A DNA stretch of 64,000 nt. It comes from Variovorax gracilis. Its GTDB lineage: Bacteria; Pseudomonadota; Gammaproteobacteria; Burkholderiales; Burkholderiaceae_C. Positions 47,979 to 56,688 of this stretch are shown here, piece by piece. Positions within the stretch are counted from its first letter, which is position 1; each line of letters starts with the position of its first letter. The stretch lies in the NCBI RefSeq assembly GCF_030317115.1, contig NZ_JASZYF010000002.1, positions 1 through 64,000 on the forward strand, read 5' to 3'. The notes beneath the pieces are model-generated. The model was not told the origin of the DNA, searched no databases, and saw only the letters and a program-made list of their open reading frames with translations. Made by a program: the position numbers and the translations under genes.

Positions 47979-49055
47979 CTAGGGCAGCGGTATCAGTATC
48001 TTGAAATCGGTCCGGCCCGGGACGCTGTCGCACTCGATCACCCCGTGATGCTGTTGCACAAAAGTTTGCGCAAGCGTCAATCCCAAGCCAGTCCCGCCTT
48101 CTCTGCCCGACACCAGCGGGTAAAAAATGCGGTCCTTGATCGCGTCCGGCACGCCCGGTCCATTGTCGATGACATGCAATTCCAGTGCCAGTCGATACCA
48201 CTGCTTATTGAAGATAACCTGGCGCGCGATGCGGGTCTTGAACGTGATCTGCGCATCACCTGCGGCACGCCGTTCCGCCAGCGCCTGAGCGGCGTTGTGG
48301 ACGATGTTGAGCGTGGCCTGGATAAGCTGCTCGCGGTCGCCGCGAAACTCCGGAATCGACACGTCGAAATCGCGCTCGATGTGCAGGTCGCGAGGGAACT
48401 CGGCCAGGATCACCGAACGCACGCGTTCGCAGACCTCGTGGATGTTGACGTCGCCCACCACGTGCGGCCGCCGGTGCGGCGCCAGCAGCCGATCGACCAG
48501 CGTCTGCAGCCGGTCAGCCTCGTGGATGATGACCTGCGTGTACTCGATGAGGTCGCGTGACTCGACTTCCATCTGCAACAACTGCGCCGCGCCGCGAATC
48601 CCGCCGAGCGGGTTCTTGATCTCGTGCGCGAGGTTGCGGATCAGTTCCTTGTTCGCCTGCGCCTGATCGAGCAGCCGCTCTTCGCGGTCTTGCCGCACTT
48701 GCTGTTCGAGCGGCGACATCTCGATGATCAACTCTCCCGCCTTGTCGCTCTGCGCGAGCGTCACCTGCACCGGCATCAGTTCGTGGTTGACGCGGCGCAA
48801 CAGGGCCTCGTATCGCAGGGTGGCGAAGTCGTTGCTGCGCGCACCATCGATCGCGGTACGAAGCACCTGCGGTTCGTGAAAGCAGGCACCGAACTGCGAG
48901 CCCTCGAGCGTGCGGCGCGAGGTGCCGAGAGCGTCTTCGAGCCCGGAGTTGGCGAACAGCACCGATCCATCGGTGCGCACCACCGCAATCAGCGTCGAGA
49001 GCAGGTCGAAGGCTTGGAAGCGCTTGCCCGGTCCGGCGGATTTACCAAAAGCCAC
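47979..49055 (-). CDS. ntrB: Nitrogen regulation sensor histidine kinase NtrB
   Basis: A 358-residue cytoplasmic kinase/phosphatase that controls NtrC. The N-terminal PAS domain has LIAVVRTDGSVLFANSGLED; the H-box is RNLAHEIKNPLGGIRGAAQLL in segments with the phospho-His, and the ATPase domain has HNAAQAL and GPGVPDAIKDRIFYPLVSGR. No TM segments are present, as expected for NtrB. The start is GTG at 49055; the frame extends upstream into repeat D, which supports the later start. Confidence 0.95.
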   Translation of the reverse strand: MAFGKSAGPGKRFQAFDLLSTLIAVVRTDGSVLFANSGLEDALGTSRRTLEGSQFGACFHEPQVLRTAIDGARSNDFATLRYEALLRRVNHELMPVQVTLAQSDKAGELIIEMSPLEQQVRQDREERLLDQAQANKELIRNLAHEIKNPLGGIRGAAQLLQMEVESRDLIEYTQVIIHEADRLQTLVDRLLAPHRRPHVVGDVNIHEVCERVRSVILAEFPRDLHIERDFDVSIPEFRGDREQLIQATLNIVHNAAQALAERRAAGDAQITFKTRIARQVIFNKQWYRLALELHVIDNGPGVPDAIKDRIFYPLVSGREGGTGLGLTLAQTFVQQHHGVIECDSVPGRTDFKILIPLP

Positions 49056-49082
49056 GTGAGCAGATCCCTTCCTGGAACGCCG

Positions 49083-49169
49083 CGGACCCGGCGCCGCCGG
49101 TCCGCAGGTATTGCGCCCGGCGGGGGGCCGGCGAAGCGACACGAAGTGCGCGCAGGCTGAGGGCGAGCC
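49083..49169 (-). repeat. Dispersed intergenic repeat, copy D (inverted)
   Basis: The complement of the core GCACTTCGTGTCGCTTCG is exact at 49130-49151, flanked by GGCGCCGCCGGTCC and GAGGGCGAG, the latter matching the GCTCGCCC end of copy A. It separates the DUF4124 gene from ntrB, which lie in tandem, so it is not limited to converging gaps. Confidence 0.65.
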
Positions 49170-49679
49170 TCATTTCACCGGGAGGCGGCCGATCTCGCGC
49201 TGGATGCCGGCGATATCGCTTTCGTTGCGCGCAAGTTCGGCCTTCATTTCGGCCACGCGGTCGAGGTACTTCTGGTAGTTGCGACTCTCGCTACCCTGCT
49301 TTTCAGGTTCGCCGTTGTTGTATTCCCTGAGCAGCTGGGTTTGCCGATCCTGCGCCTTCCGGAGTTCGGATTCGAGCACCGAGCGGGCCTCGCCGTCACG
49401 AGCGCGCTGATCGGCGCCGTCGACGCGCGGGCTGCCAGCCGGGCTGCTCGCGCTGGATGGCGCGCGGACCGCGCTGCTCGATGCAGCGGAAGCAATCGGC
49501 CGGGTGCCCTGCACGACGGTGACGTTGCCACCCTCCATCAGCTTGCAACCGCGCTGCTGCGCCTGCGTCGCGTTGTTGGTGTATTCATTGCCGCAGCGCC
49601 ATACACGCTCCTGCGCCTGGGCTTGCACGTGAACGCCAACCGCAAATGCAGTCAGCAGGAAAACGGAGAGAGTCTTCAT
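49170..49679 (-). CDS. DUF4124-like secreted protein
   Basis: A 169-residue protein with a signal peptide (LSVFLLTAFAVGVHVQAQAQ) and a short N-terminal WRCGNEYTNN motif typical of DUF4124-like proteins. The rest is polar and predicted coiled coil (about residues 95-165). It is the usual small gene between glnA and ntrB in Burkholderiales. The start is uncertain between 49679 and two codons earlier. Function unknown. Confidence 0.75.
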   Translation of the reverse strand: MKTLSVFLLTAFAVGVHVQAQAQERVWRCGNEYTNNATQAQQRGCKLMEGGNVTVVQGTRPIASAASSSAVRAPSSASSPAGSPRVDGADQRARDGEARSVLESELRKAQDRQTQLLREYNNGEPEKQGSESRNYQKYLDRVAEMKAELARNESDIAGIQREIGRLPVK

Positions 49680-49760
49680 GGTCATGGTTGGAGTGCGCAG
49701 CAATGCGGCATTTTCGTGCAATTCGATACGAGTGCCATGCTGGTGTTCCCACCCAAAGAA

Positions 49761-49787
49761 AAAGGACGGCGATTGCCGTCCTTTTTT
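49761..49787 (-). terminator. Rho-independent terminator after glnA
   Basis: GGACGGC and GCCGTCC pair around GATT (49764-49781) with A-rich and T-rich flanks on both sides, so it can act in either direction. It lies 64 nt after the glnA stop and separates glnA from the DUF4124 gene and ntrBC. Confidence 0.85.
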
Positions 49788-49850
49788 AACGCCCGGCAGT
49801 TGCCGGCATTGCCCTTTCAGGGAGTCGCCGCAGCCTTGGGGCGAGCAATA

Positions 49851-51266
49851 TTACAGCGAGTAGTACATGTCGAACTCGACCGGGTGCGTCGCCATGCGGA
49901 AACGCGTGACTTCCTGCATCTTGAGGTCGATGTACGCGTCGATGTACGCATCGGTGAACACGCCGCCCTTCGTCAGGAACGCACGGTCCTTGTCGAGGTA
50001 TTCCAGGGCCTGGTCGAGGCTGTGGCACACGGTCGGGATCAGCGCGTCTTCTTCCGGCGGCAGGTGGTAGAGGTCCTTGCTGGCGGCTTCGCCCGGATGG
50101 ATCTTGTTTTCCACGCCGTCGAGACCGGCCATCAGCAGCGCTGCAAAACCGAGGTACGGGTTCATCAGCGGATCGGGGAAGCGCGCTTCGACGCGACGGC
50201 CCTTCGGGTTCGCCACGAACGGGATGCGGATCGATGCCGAGCGGTTCTTGGCCGAGTAGGCCAGCTTCACCGGGGCTTCGAAGCCGGGCACCAGGCGCTT
50301 GTAGCTGTTGGTGCCGGGGTTCGTGATGGCGTTCAGCGCGCGAGCGTGCTTGATGATGCCGCCGATGTAGTGCAGGGCGAAGTCGCTCAGGCCTGCATAG
50401 CCGTCGCCGGCGAACAGGTTCTTGCCGTCCTTCCAGACCGACTGGTGCACGTGCATGCCGGACCCGTTGTCGCCAACGATCGGCTTGGGCATGAAGGTGG
50501 CGGTCTTGCCGTAGGCGTGGGCCACGTTGTGGATCACATATTTCTGCAGTTGGACCCAGTCGGCACGCTGGATCAGCGTGCTGAACTTCGTGCCGAGTTC
50601 CATCTGGCCGGCGTTGGCCACTTCATGGTGATGCACTTCGACTGGAATGCCGAGCGACTCGAGCACCAGGCACATTTCCGAGCGCATGTCCTGGAAGCTA
50701 TCGACCGGCGGGACCGGGAAGTAGCCGCCCTTGACGGCGGGGCGATGGCCCGTGTTGCCGTGCTCGAATTCCTTGCCGGTGTTCCAGGCAGCTTCTTCGG
50801 ACTCGATCTTCACGGAGCAGCCAGACATGTCGTTCTGCCAGCGCACGCCGTCGAACACGAAGAATTCGGGTTCCGGTCCGAAGTACGCGGTGTCGCCGAG
50901 GCCCGATGCCTTCATGTAGGCCTCGGCACGCTTGGCGAGCGAACGTGGATCGCGCTCGTAGGGCTTGCCGTCCGAAGGGTCGACCACGTCGCAGGTCAGG
51001 ATGAGTGTCGTTTCTTCGAAGAAGGGGTCGATGTTGGCCGTGTTCGGGTCGGGCATGAGTTGCATGTCCGATGCTTCGATGCCCTTCCAACCGGCGATCG
51101 ACGAGCCATCGAATGCATGGCCCGCCGTGAACTTGTCCTCGTCGAACGCGGAAACAGGCACGGTGACGTGCTGTTCCTTGCCGCGAGTGTCGGTGAAGCG
51201 AAAGTCGACGAACTTGACCTCGTTTTCCTTGACGAGTTTGAGTACATCGGCGACGGTCTTTGCCAT
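49851..51266 (-). CDS. glnA: Type I glutamine synthetase
   Basis: A 471-residue GSI that makes glutamine from glutamate and ammonia as a dodecamer. [20 protein letters not shown] begins the protein; [11 protein letters not shown] and [16 protein letters not shown] hold metal ligands, [12 protein letters not shown] the ammonia site, and [10 protein letters not shown] (near residue 400) carries the adenylylation Tyr. AGGAGAACCTG precedes the ATG. A sigma-54 promoter and NtrC-like site lie upstream. It is first in the glnA / DUF4124 / ntrBC series. Confidence 0.98.
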   Translation of the reverse strand: MAKTVADVLKLVKENEVKFVDFRFTDTRGKEQHVTVPVSAFDEDKFTAGHAFDGSSIAGWKGIEASDMQLMPDPNTANIDPFFEETTLILTCDVVDPSDGKPYERDPRSLAKRAEAYMKASGLGDTAYFGPEPEFFVFDGVRWQNDMSGCSVKIESEEAAWNTGKEFEHGNTGHRPAVKGGYFPVPPVDSFQDMRSEMCLVLESLGIPVEVHHHEVANAGQMELGTKFSTLIQRADWVQLQKYVIHNVAHAYGKTATFMPKPIVGDNGSGMHVHQSVWKDGKNLFAGDGYAGLSDFALHYIGGIIKHARALNAITNPGTNSYKRLVPGFEAPVKLAYSAKNRSASIRIPFVANPKGRRVEARFPDPLMNPYLGFAALLMAGLDGVENKIHPGEAASKDLYHLPPEEDALIPTVCHSLDQALEYLDKDRAFLTKGGVFTDAYIDAYIDLKMQEVTRFRMATHPVEFDMYYSL

Positions 51267-51314
51267 CAGGTTCTCCTGGTTTGGATAGTGGTTGGAAGTA
51301 CGGGTATTCCGGAA

Positions 51315-51330
51315 TGCAGTTTCTGTGCCA
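51315..51330 (-). promoter_or_regulatory. Sigma-54 promoter of glnA
   Basis: On the minus strand TGGCACAGAAACTGCA matches TGGCACG-N4-TTGCA with correct -24/-12 spacing; two bases differ. It is about 50-60 nt upstream of the glnA ATG. This is the expected NtrC-activated promoter. Confidence 0.85.
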
Positions 51331-51390
51331 TTGTCACTGCAGCCGAGGGGGGTTTGGCGCACGCGCCAGAACCCAAAAACAGGCGAGTTG

Positions 51391-51414
51391 TAACCAATTT
51401 GGTGCGCACCAAAT
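51391..51414. promoter_or_regulatory. Candidate NtrC-binding region upstream of glnA
   Basis: The minus-strand GCACCAAATTGGTTA (51391-51405) resembles the NtrC consensus GCACC-N4-TGGTGC. It overlaps a perfect 18-bp palindrome ATTTGGTGCGCACCAAAT (51397-51414). The cluster ends at the stop of the upstream gene and is about 65-95 nt from the sigma-54 promoter. Confidence 0.6.
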
Positions 51415-52214
51415 CACCGCACCATTTCAGGGCCAAGGCGCGCGCCAAACGCGTGCAAGCCGGCCAGCAACTGCGCGTAGGCGGGTCCGATCCGGTCGGC
51501 CTCGCCCTTCACTCCGAGCTCGATGTGCCGCCCATGTTCGGCATGGTCGACACTCGGCAGGCTGAACACCTTGATGCCAGGGTGCGCTTGTTCGATGGCC
51601 TCCATCAACGGCGTGAGCGTGGCCTCCATGGCGCCATAGACGATCACGGATCTTTCGGCGGCGCGGCCGCGGGCGAAGAGATCGGCATAGCGCTCGTCGA
51701 GCACCGATTCGATCATCGGCCAGGCCATGACCGGGAAGCCGGGCACGAAATGCACGTCGCCCACGCTGAAGCCGGGGATCTTGTTGTAGGGGTTGCGGAT
51801 GATCCTGGCGCCCAGCGGAAAGACGCCCATGTTGAGGCGGTGGATGTTGTCGGGTCGATCAGGCTCGTAGTCCGTCCCCTGCTCGCGCGCGGTGTCCTGC
51901 ATGCGCTCGCGGATCAGCACCTCGGCCTCGGGGTGCAGCCCCAGGGGGACGCCAAGGGCGGCCGCCGCGCACTGGCGGGTGTGGTCGTCGGGTGTGGCGC
52001 CGATGCCGCCGGTCGAGAACACGACGTCGCCGGAAGCGAAGGCGCGTGCCAGCGCCGCAGTGATGCGCACCGGCACATCGCCGACGTACTCGGCCCATCC
52101 CAGCTCCAGGCCACGCTCGGCGAGCAACTGGATGACCTTGGGCATGTGCTTGTCGACGCGCTTGCCGGAAAGGATTTCGTCGCCGACGACGATCAGACCG
52201 AATGAACGACTCAT
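51414..52214 (-). CDS. CinA N-terminal / MoCF-type molybdopterin-binding protein
   Basis: A 266-residue protein with the MoCF domain: SFGLIVVGDEILSGKRVDKHMP, then VVFSTGGIGATPDDHTRQ and VPGFPVMAWPMIESVL. This is the N-terminal domain of CinA proteins; the deamidase domain is absent, as in the short competence/damage-inducible-A-like group. The ATG overlaps the stop of the EI24 gene. Its own stop overlaps the NtrC-site palindrome. Confidence 0.87.
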   Translation of the reverse strand: MSRSFGLIVVGDEILSGKRVDKHMPKVIQLLAERGLELGWAEYVGDVPVRITAALARAFASGDVVFSTGGIGATPDDHTRQCAAAALGVPLGLHPEAEVLIRERMQDTAREQGTDYEPDRPDNIHRLNMGVFPLGARIIRNPYNKIPGFSVGDVHFVPGFPVMAWPMIESVLDERYADLFARGRAAERSVIVYGAMEATLTPLMEAIEQAHPGIKVFSLPSVDHAEHGRHIELGVKGEADRIGPAYAQLLAGLHAFGARLGPEMVR

Positions 52215-53083
52215 GGGGCACCCCATTGGCTTGCGGCCGCATTGGCATCGGCCAACTCGACCGCGGGTGGCGAAACAGCCGCGGCGGCGCGCCGCATCCG
52301 CAGCTGCGCCAGCGCGTCGAGGCAATAGTGCGCGAACCACAGCGCGGAGAAAGCGAACACCAGCGTGTAGATCCAGATCGCGACGGGCACCAGGACGAAG
52401 AAGGCGGCCGCGAACAGCACGCCCGATGCCCAGACGATGCTCGGCGCCGCGCCCAGGTAGCCGCACAGCACGCCGATGCCCAGCAGCGTCAACCGGTGAA
52501 TCCGCAGGAGTTCGTCGCGCTCCTCCGGGCTCGCATGCTCTGCGAGCGCGTCGAAGCTCATCACGCGATAGGTCAACCAGCCCCAGATGAGCGGCGGAAG
52601 AATCAGCACCAGCGGCGGGATGAGCCAGAGCGGCATCGAGACCACGAGCGCCAGCATGGCCAGCAGGGTGAGGCCGAGCGAGCGGGCAACGCTTCCGATG
52701 AAGGATGCTCCCTTCTTGCGCTCCAGCGACGGGAAACGCCGCTCGGCCACCAGGCGGGTGAGCGCCGGCGCCATGAAGCCGGCAACGATCAGCAGCGACG
52801 CCACCACGATCAGGGGCGTGGCGGCGAACACCACCACCAGCGGCGCGAGCATGGCCGTGACATCCCCCGAAAACATGCGGCCGATCCACGCCCAGAAACT
52901 GGCCAGCAAAGGCCAGGCGTCCAGCGCCTCGCGCGTCCATGCGATGGCGGCGTCCCAATAGAAATAGCCGAATACCGCTGCGATCAGCACCATCAATCCC
53001 AGCGGCAGCAAGGACAGCACGATCACGCGCGGGTGCATGCAGTAGGCGACCGAACGCCAGAAGGAATCGAGAAGAAGACGCAT
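52211..53083 (-). CDS. EI24/CysZ-like membrane protein
   Basis: A 290-residue protein with six or so hydrophobic segments, including RVIVLSLLPLGLMVLIAAV, AMLAPLVVVFAATPLIVVAS and LALVVSMPLWLIPPLVLILP, typical of EI24 (which includes sulfate uptake CysZ). The start MRLLLDSFWRSV and the Lys/Arg loop between TM4 and TM5 suggest cytoplasmic ends. Substrate unproven. Coupled by ATGA to the cinA-like gene. Confidence 0.85.
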   Translation of the reverse strand: MRLLLDSFWRSVAYCMHPRVIVLSLLPLGLMVLIAAVFGYFYWDAAIAWTREALDAWPLLASFWAWIGRMFSGDVTAMLAPLVVVFAATPLIVVASLLIVAGFMAPALTRLVAERRFPSLERKKGASFIGSVARSLGLTLLAMLALVVSMPLWLIPPLVLILPPLIWGWLTYRVMSFDALAEHASPEERDELLRIHRLTLLGIGVLCGYLGAAPSIVWASGVLFAAAFFVLVPVAIWIYTLVFAFSALWFAHYCLDALAQLRMRRAAAAVSPPAVELADANAAASQWGAP

Positions 53084-53119
53084 CGGTCCCGAGGATAACG
53101 CCAGCGCGTGCAGCGCCGA

Positions 53120-54091
53120 TCAGCCTCGGCCCACGAGGCGCCTGAGCCCCAGCCATTGCTGCGACCAGAAACCACGCCCGTAGTCCTTGACACGGCCACG
53201 GTCGTCGGGCTCGACCTGGTCGCGGATGCCAGTCGGATCGTAGCGGTCTTCGAAGTTCGCAGTCCTGCACAACATGTCCCACCAGGGCAGCAGCACGCCG
53301 AAGTTGTGGCCGCCAAGCGTCTTCGGACCTCGCGATTCATGCCCGATCCCGATGCTGTGATGCAGGCGATGGAAACGGGGGCTGACCCAGAGCCGCTCAC
53401 CGATCGCGCCGAAGCTCAGCCGCAGGTTGGCATGCTGCAGGCTCTCGCTGAGCTGCGTGAACGCGACGATGGCGATGAACTGCCCCGGCGCAACGCCGAT
53501 CAGTTGCGCGACGATCACGATGATGGTGTCGTGGATCACGTCGTCGAGCAGGTGGTTGCGGTTGTCGCTCCACATCGTCATCTGGCGCTGCGAGTGATGG
53601 AGCGAATGCAAGGCCCACCACCATTCGAACCGGTGCTGCCCGCGATGAATGAGGTATTCGACCAGGTCCAGCACGAGGAGGTAGATCACGAGCGTGACCC
53701 AAGGCACGTCCGTCACGCCGGGCCAGAGCTGGTCGAGATGCACCGTTCCCCAGCCCGCGGCCCGTACCGCGCCCAGCGCGTCGTCGAAGAGGGGCTCGAG
53801 CGCGAAGAACATCGCCAGCCGGAAGAGGCCCAGACGGTGGATCAGCGTGTAGATCACGTCGATGCGGATGGCGCGCCGGTCGGCTACCGGCTCCGCCGGG
53901 CGCCAACGCTGCAGCGGGCCGATCACGGCGATCAGCACTGCGATCTGGATCAGGCCGACCAGCAGCCAGCCCGTCGCGTCGAACGCGTCCTCGACCCAGC
54001 CGCCCAGCCCGACGGCGTAGACCACCGGCTGAACCGCCGTCTCGAACAGCCACTGCTGCAGGTTCGCGAAGAAATCAGTGAGCCAATCCAT
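53120..54091 (-). CDS. Sterol desaturase / fatty acid hydroxylase family protein
   Basis: A 323-residue membrane protein with the His-box pattern of this family: HRGQH, HSLHH, and RFHRLHH with further HE residues, which would hold a di-iron centre. Hydrophobic stretches near residues 30-60 and 120-150 are membrane-spanning. Substrate unknown; lipid hydroxylation is a common role. The gene stands alone with a 36-nt gap to the EI24 gene downstream. Confidence 0.88.
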   Translation of the reverse strand: MDWLTDFFANLQQWLFETAVQPVVYAVGLGGWVEDAFDATGWLLVGLIQIAVLIAVIGPLQRWRPAEPVADRRAIRIDVIYTLIHRLGLFRLAMFFALEPLFDDALGAVRAAGWGTVHLDQLWPGVTDVPWVTLVIYLLVLDLVEYLIHRGQHRFEWWWALHSLHHSQRQMTMWSDNRNHLLDDVIHDTIIVIVAQLIGVAPGQFIAIVAFTQLSESLQHANLRLSFGAIGERLWVSPRFHRLHHSIGIGHESRGPKTLGGHNFGVLLPWWDMLCRTANFEDRYDPTGIRDQVEPDDRGRVKDYGRGFWSQQWLGLRRLVGRG

Positions 54092-54122
54092 TGGCGTGCG
54101 ATCCCGGCCGTCGCGGAAAGGT

Positions 54123-54920
54123 TCAGGGATGCGCCGCGATCCAGGCGCGGTAGGCCGGATGCTGGCGCAGCGTCTCGAAGCAGAAACCCTTGGCCTTGAG
54201 CCCGACGATCAGCGGTTCGAGATCGGCAGGTGCCCAGGGATCCTTGCGCGACCAGATGCCCAGGTGCGCGAGCAGGATGTCTCCAGGCTCGATCTTGTCG
54301 AGCGCCTGTTGCAGCAGCTTCTCGTTGCTGAACTTCTCGCTCGGCAACTCATCGCCCAGGAAGCCAGCCGGCGCCCAGCCGACGTGCTCGTAGCCGCAGG
54401 CCTTGGCGGCCGCCAGCAGTTTCGGCGACGTCTTGCCGCCCGGCGCCCGGAACAGCGGGAGCGGCTTCTTGCCGGTGATGTCCTGCAGGCGCTCGGAAGA
54501 CTTGGCCACGTTGGCGCAGTACTGCCTGGCGTCCCAGGTGAACTCACGCCCTGCGAATGCGCCTGCCGTCGGCTTGATCCGAAAGCGCGGCTCGACGCCC
54601 GGCAGGTCGCCACGCCAGTAGGCATGGTCGTAGGTATGGGACGCGAATTCATGCCCTTCGGCCGCCCTCGCCTTCCACCATGGCGCCCAGTGGTTGTCGA
54701 GGCTGTCGCCGTCCGTCTGAGTGCGCTCCGCCGCGGCGAAGAAAGTGACGCGGACGTCCTGTCGCTTGAGCACCTCGGCGACCAGGGGTGCAACCCCCAT
54801 GTGGCCGGTATCGAAGGTCAGGTACACCGGCTTGCTGCAGGTGCCCTGGGCGACCGCGCCGGTGGACACGGCCGAGGCCGCCACCAGGAGCATCGCAGCT
54901 CCGAACTCAGATCTTGGCAT
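54123..54920 (-). CDS. Polysaccharide deacetylase-like protein with altered metal motif
   Basis: A 265-residue secreted NodB-fold protein with a signal peptide (LLVAASAVSTGAVAQ). Motif 2 SHTYDH and motif 3 FRAPGG are intact. Motif 1, normally TFDDG, reads TFDTGHMG, so the metal-binding second Asp is Thr. Activity could be lost, or the His that follows could substitute. The ATG lies inside the last codons of the upstream beta-propeller gene, so they are cotranscribed. Confidence 0.85.
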   Translation of the reverse strand: MPRSEFGAAMLLVAASAVSTGAVAQGTCSKPVYLTFDTGHMGVAPLVAEVLKRQDVRVTFFAAAERTQTDGDSLDNHWAPWWKARAAEGHEFASHTYDHAYWRGDLPGVEPRFRIKPTAGAFAGREFTWDARQYCANVAKSSERLQDITGKKPLPLFRAPGGKTSPKLLAAAKACGYEHVGWAPAGFLGDELPSEKFSNEKLLQQALDKIEPGDILLAHLGIWSRKDPWAPADLEPLIVGLKAKGFCFETLRQHPAYRAWIAAHP

Positions 54921-55896
54921 GGTCGAGGGTCCAGACGCCATGCGGCGAACGACCCACATTGACTTGTCGCACGACCTTGCGGCTGGCGAGGTCGACCACG
55001 CTGAGCTTCTTGGCCCAGCGCGAGGTGACGAAGAGGGTCTTGCCGTCGGCGGAGACATCCATGCAATCGGGCCCGCCCGGCACAGGATAGGTGTCGGTGA
55101 CCGTGAGCGTCTGGATGTCGATGCGGCTGATCGTGTTGGCCACGCGATTGCTGACGAACACGCTGCGGCCGTCGCCTGCGGAACGGAATGCATGGGCCCC
55201 CTTCCCGGTCAGGAGCTTGCCGACCGGTTTGGGCTGGGCGCCCGCCACATCGAACACCTGCACGCCGTCGCTGCCCGTCAGGCCGACCAGCAGCGTCTTG
55301 CCGTCGTGGATGCCGAAGATGTCGGCCGGCATGGGGCCGGTGGGCGTGCGCCAGCGGATCGTCTGCGTGGCAAGGTCGACGGCGATCAACTCGTCGCTGT
55401 CCTGCATGGTGACGTAGGCAGTCGTGCTCTTGCCGTCGATCCAGATGTGGCTGGGCGTCTTTCCGGTGGGAATGCGCTTGACGAGCTTGGGTTCCTTGCC
55501 GTCCCATCGATAGATGTCGACGTGGTTCAGGCGGTTGGCCGCCGTGACGAACCACTTCATGTCCGGCGAAAAGCGCAGGTGGTAGGGATCGATGATGCCG
55601 TAGACGACTCGCTGCACTTCGGCCGTACGGGGGTTCAGGAAGGTCAGCGAATCACCCGCCGAGTTCGCGACGATCAACGAACTCTGATCGGGCGTGAGAT
55701 AGAGGTGATGCGGCTCCTTGCCGGTCGGAATTCGCTGCTTCTCGGCCCAGTTGCCCGGATCGATCACGCTCACCGTCGCGTCGAGCGAATTGAGTACGAA
55801 GATGGGAGGCGGCTCGGCGGCGTGCGACGGAAGCACTGCGCAGCAAGCAAACAAAAAGGCCGCAAGACGGCCCGTCGGGAATGAAATGGAGCGCAA
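54907..55896 (-). CDS. YncE-like beta-propeller protein
   Basis: A 329-residue periplasmic protein with a signal peptide (LAAFLFACCAVLPSHAAE) and repeated YVTN-type blades: VLNSLDATVSVIDPGNW, VANSAGDSLTFLNP, VSNRVANTISRIDI and VTSRWAKKLSVVDLASR. This predicts a seven-bladed propeller that binds a ligand or partner rather than an enzyme. It overlaps the deacetylase-like gene by 14 nt. Confidence 0.88.
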   Translation of the reverse strand: MRSISFPTGRLAAFLFACCAVLPSHAAEPPPIFVLNSLDATVSVIDPGNWAEKQRIPTGKEPHHLYLTPDQSSLIVANSAGDSLTFLNPRTAEVQRVVYGIIDPYHLRFSPDMKWFVTAANRLNHVDIYRWDGKEPKLVKRIPTGKTPSHIWIDGKSTTAYVTMQDSDELIAVDLATQTIRWRTPTGPMPADIFGIHDGKTLLVGLTGSDGVQVFDVAGAQPKPVGKLLTGKGAHAFRSAGDGRSVFVSNRVANTISRIDIQTLTVTDTYPVPGGPDCMDVSADGKTLFVTSRWAKKLSVVDLASRKVVRQVNVGRSPHGVWTLDHAKI

Positions 55897-55929
55897 GGGA
55901 CGTTTTCCGGCAGAAGACCACCTTGGATT

Positions 55930-56688
55930 CTAACGAGCGACTGTCACAACAAGGTGACTGCCGCGGGCGTTGCGCAGCGCTTCGACCTCCTCAGGCCGCA
56001 ACCAGCGCCACTGACCGGGCGGCAAGTCGTCGGGCAACGCGAGCATGCCGATGCGCGATCGGTGCAAGGCTTCGACCCGATTGCCGACGGCGGCCAGCAT
56101 GCGCTTGACCTGGTGGTACTTGCCCTCGGTGAGCGTGAGGCTCAAATGCAGTGGTCCGGCGAGCTCGCACGCGGCTGCACGCACCGGCTTCGGGTCGTCG
56201 TCGAGGACGACGCCGGCGAGGAGCCGCGCCACCTGCGAGTCATCGATCGGGTGCTTGGTGGTGACCTCGTAGACCTTCGGCACATGGTGCTTGGGCGAGC
56301 CCATCCGGTGGATGAATTGCCCGTCGTCGGTCAGGAGCAGCAAGCCCGTGGTGTCCTGGTCGAGACGCCCGATTGCCTGCACGCCTTGAACCGCACCCTT
56401 GTTCGGCCGCAGTCGCAGGGGCGACGGCAGCAGGGTGTAGATGCTGGGATAGGTCGACGGCTTCTGGGAGCACTCAGTGCCGGCCGGCTTGTGCAGCATC
56501 AGGTAAGCCTTCTCGTGGTATTCCCACTCGGCGCCCTGCACGGTGAAGCGAAGACCTTCGGTCTCGACATCGGCTCCCGGATCCTCGATCGGCGACCCCG
56601 AGACGGTCACGAAGCCTTGCTGGACCAGACCTGCGCAGACGCGGCGCGTGCCGAAACCCTGCGTATAGAGAATCTCCTCGATGCGCAT
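55930..56688 (-). CDS. rsuA: Pseudouridine synthase (RsuA-like)
   Basis: A 252-residue pseudouridine synthase that isomerises a uridine in ribosomal RNA. The S4-like start MRIEEILYTQGFGTRRVC precedes the catalytic GRLDQDTTGLLLLTDDG (with the Asp nucleophile near residue 106) and GKYHQVKRMLAAVGNRV. The RsuA assignment fits length and order; RluB- or RluE-type specificity cannot be excluded. The ATG overlaps the ggt stop. Confidence 0.87.
   Translation of the reverse strand: MRIEEILYTQGFGTRRVCAGLVQQGFVTVSGSPIEDPGADVETEGLRFTVQGAEWEYHEKAYLMLHKPAGTECSQKPSTYPSIYTLLPSPLRLRPNKGAVQGVQAIGRLDQDTTGLLLLTDDGQFIHRMGSPKHHVPKVYEVTTKHPIDDSQVARLLAGVVLDDDPKPVRAAACELAGPLHLSLTLTEGKYHQVKRMLAAVGNRVEALHRSRIGMLALPDDLPPGQWRWLRPEEVEALRNARGSHLVVTVAR

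Noticed and set aside
49717..49738. Sigma-54-like TGGCAC...TTGC before the DUF4124 gene
   Set aside because: On the minus strand the two boxes are five bases too far apart for -24/-12 spacing.
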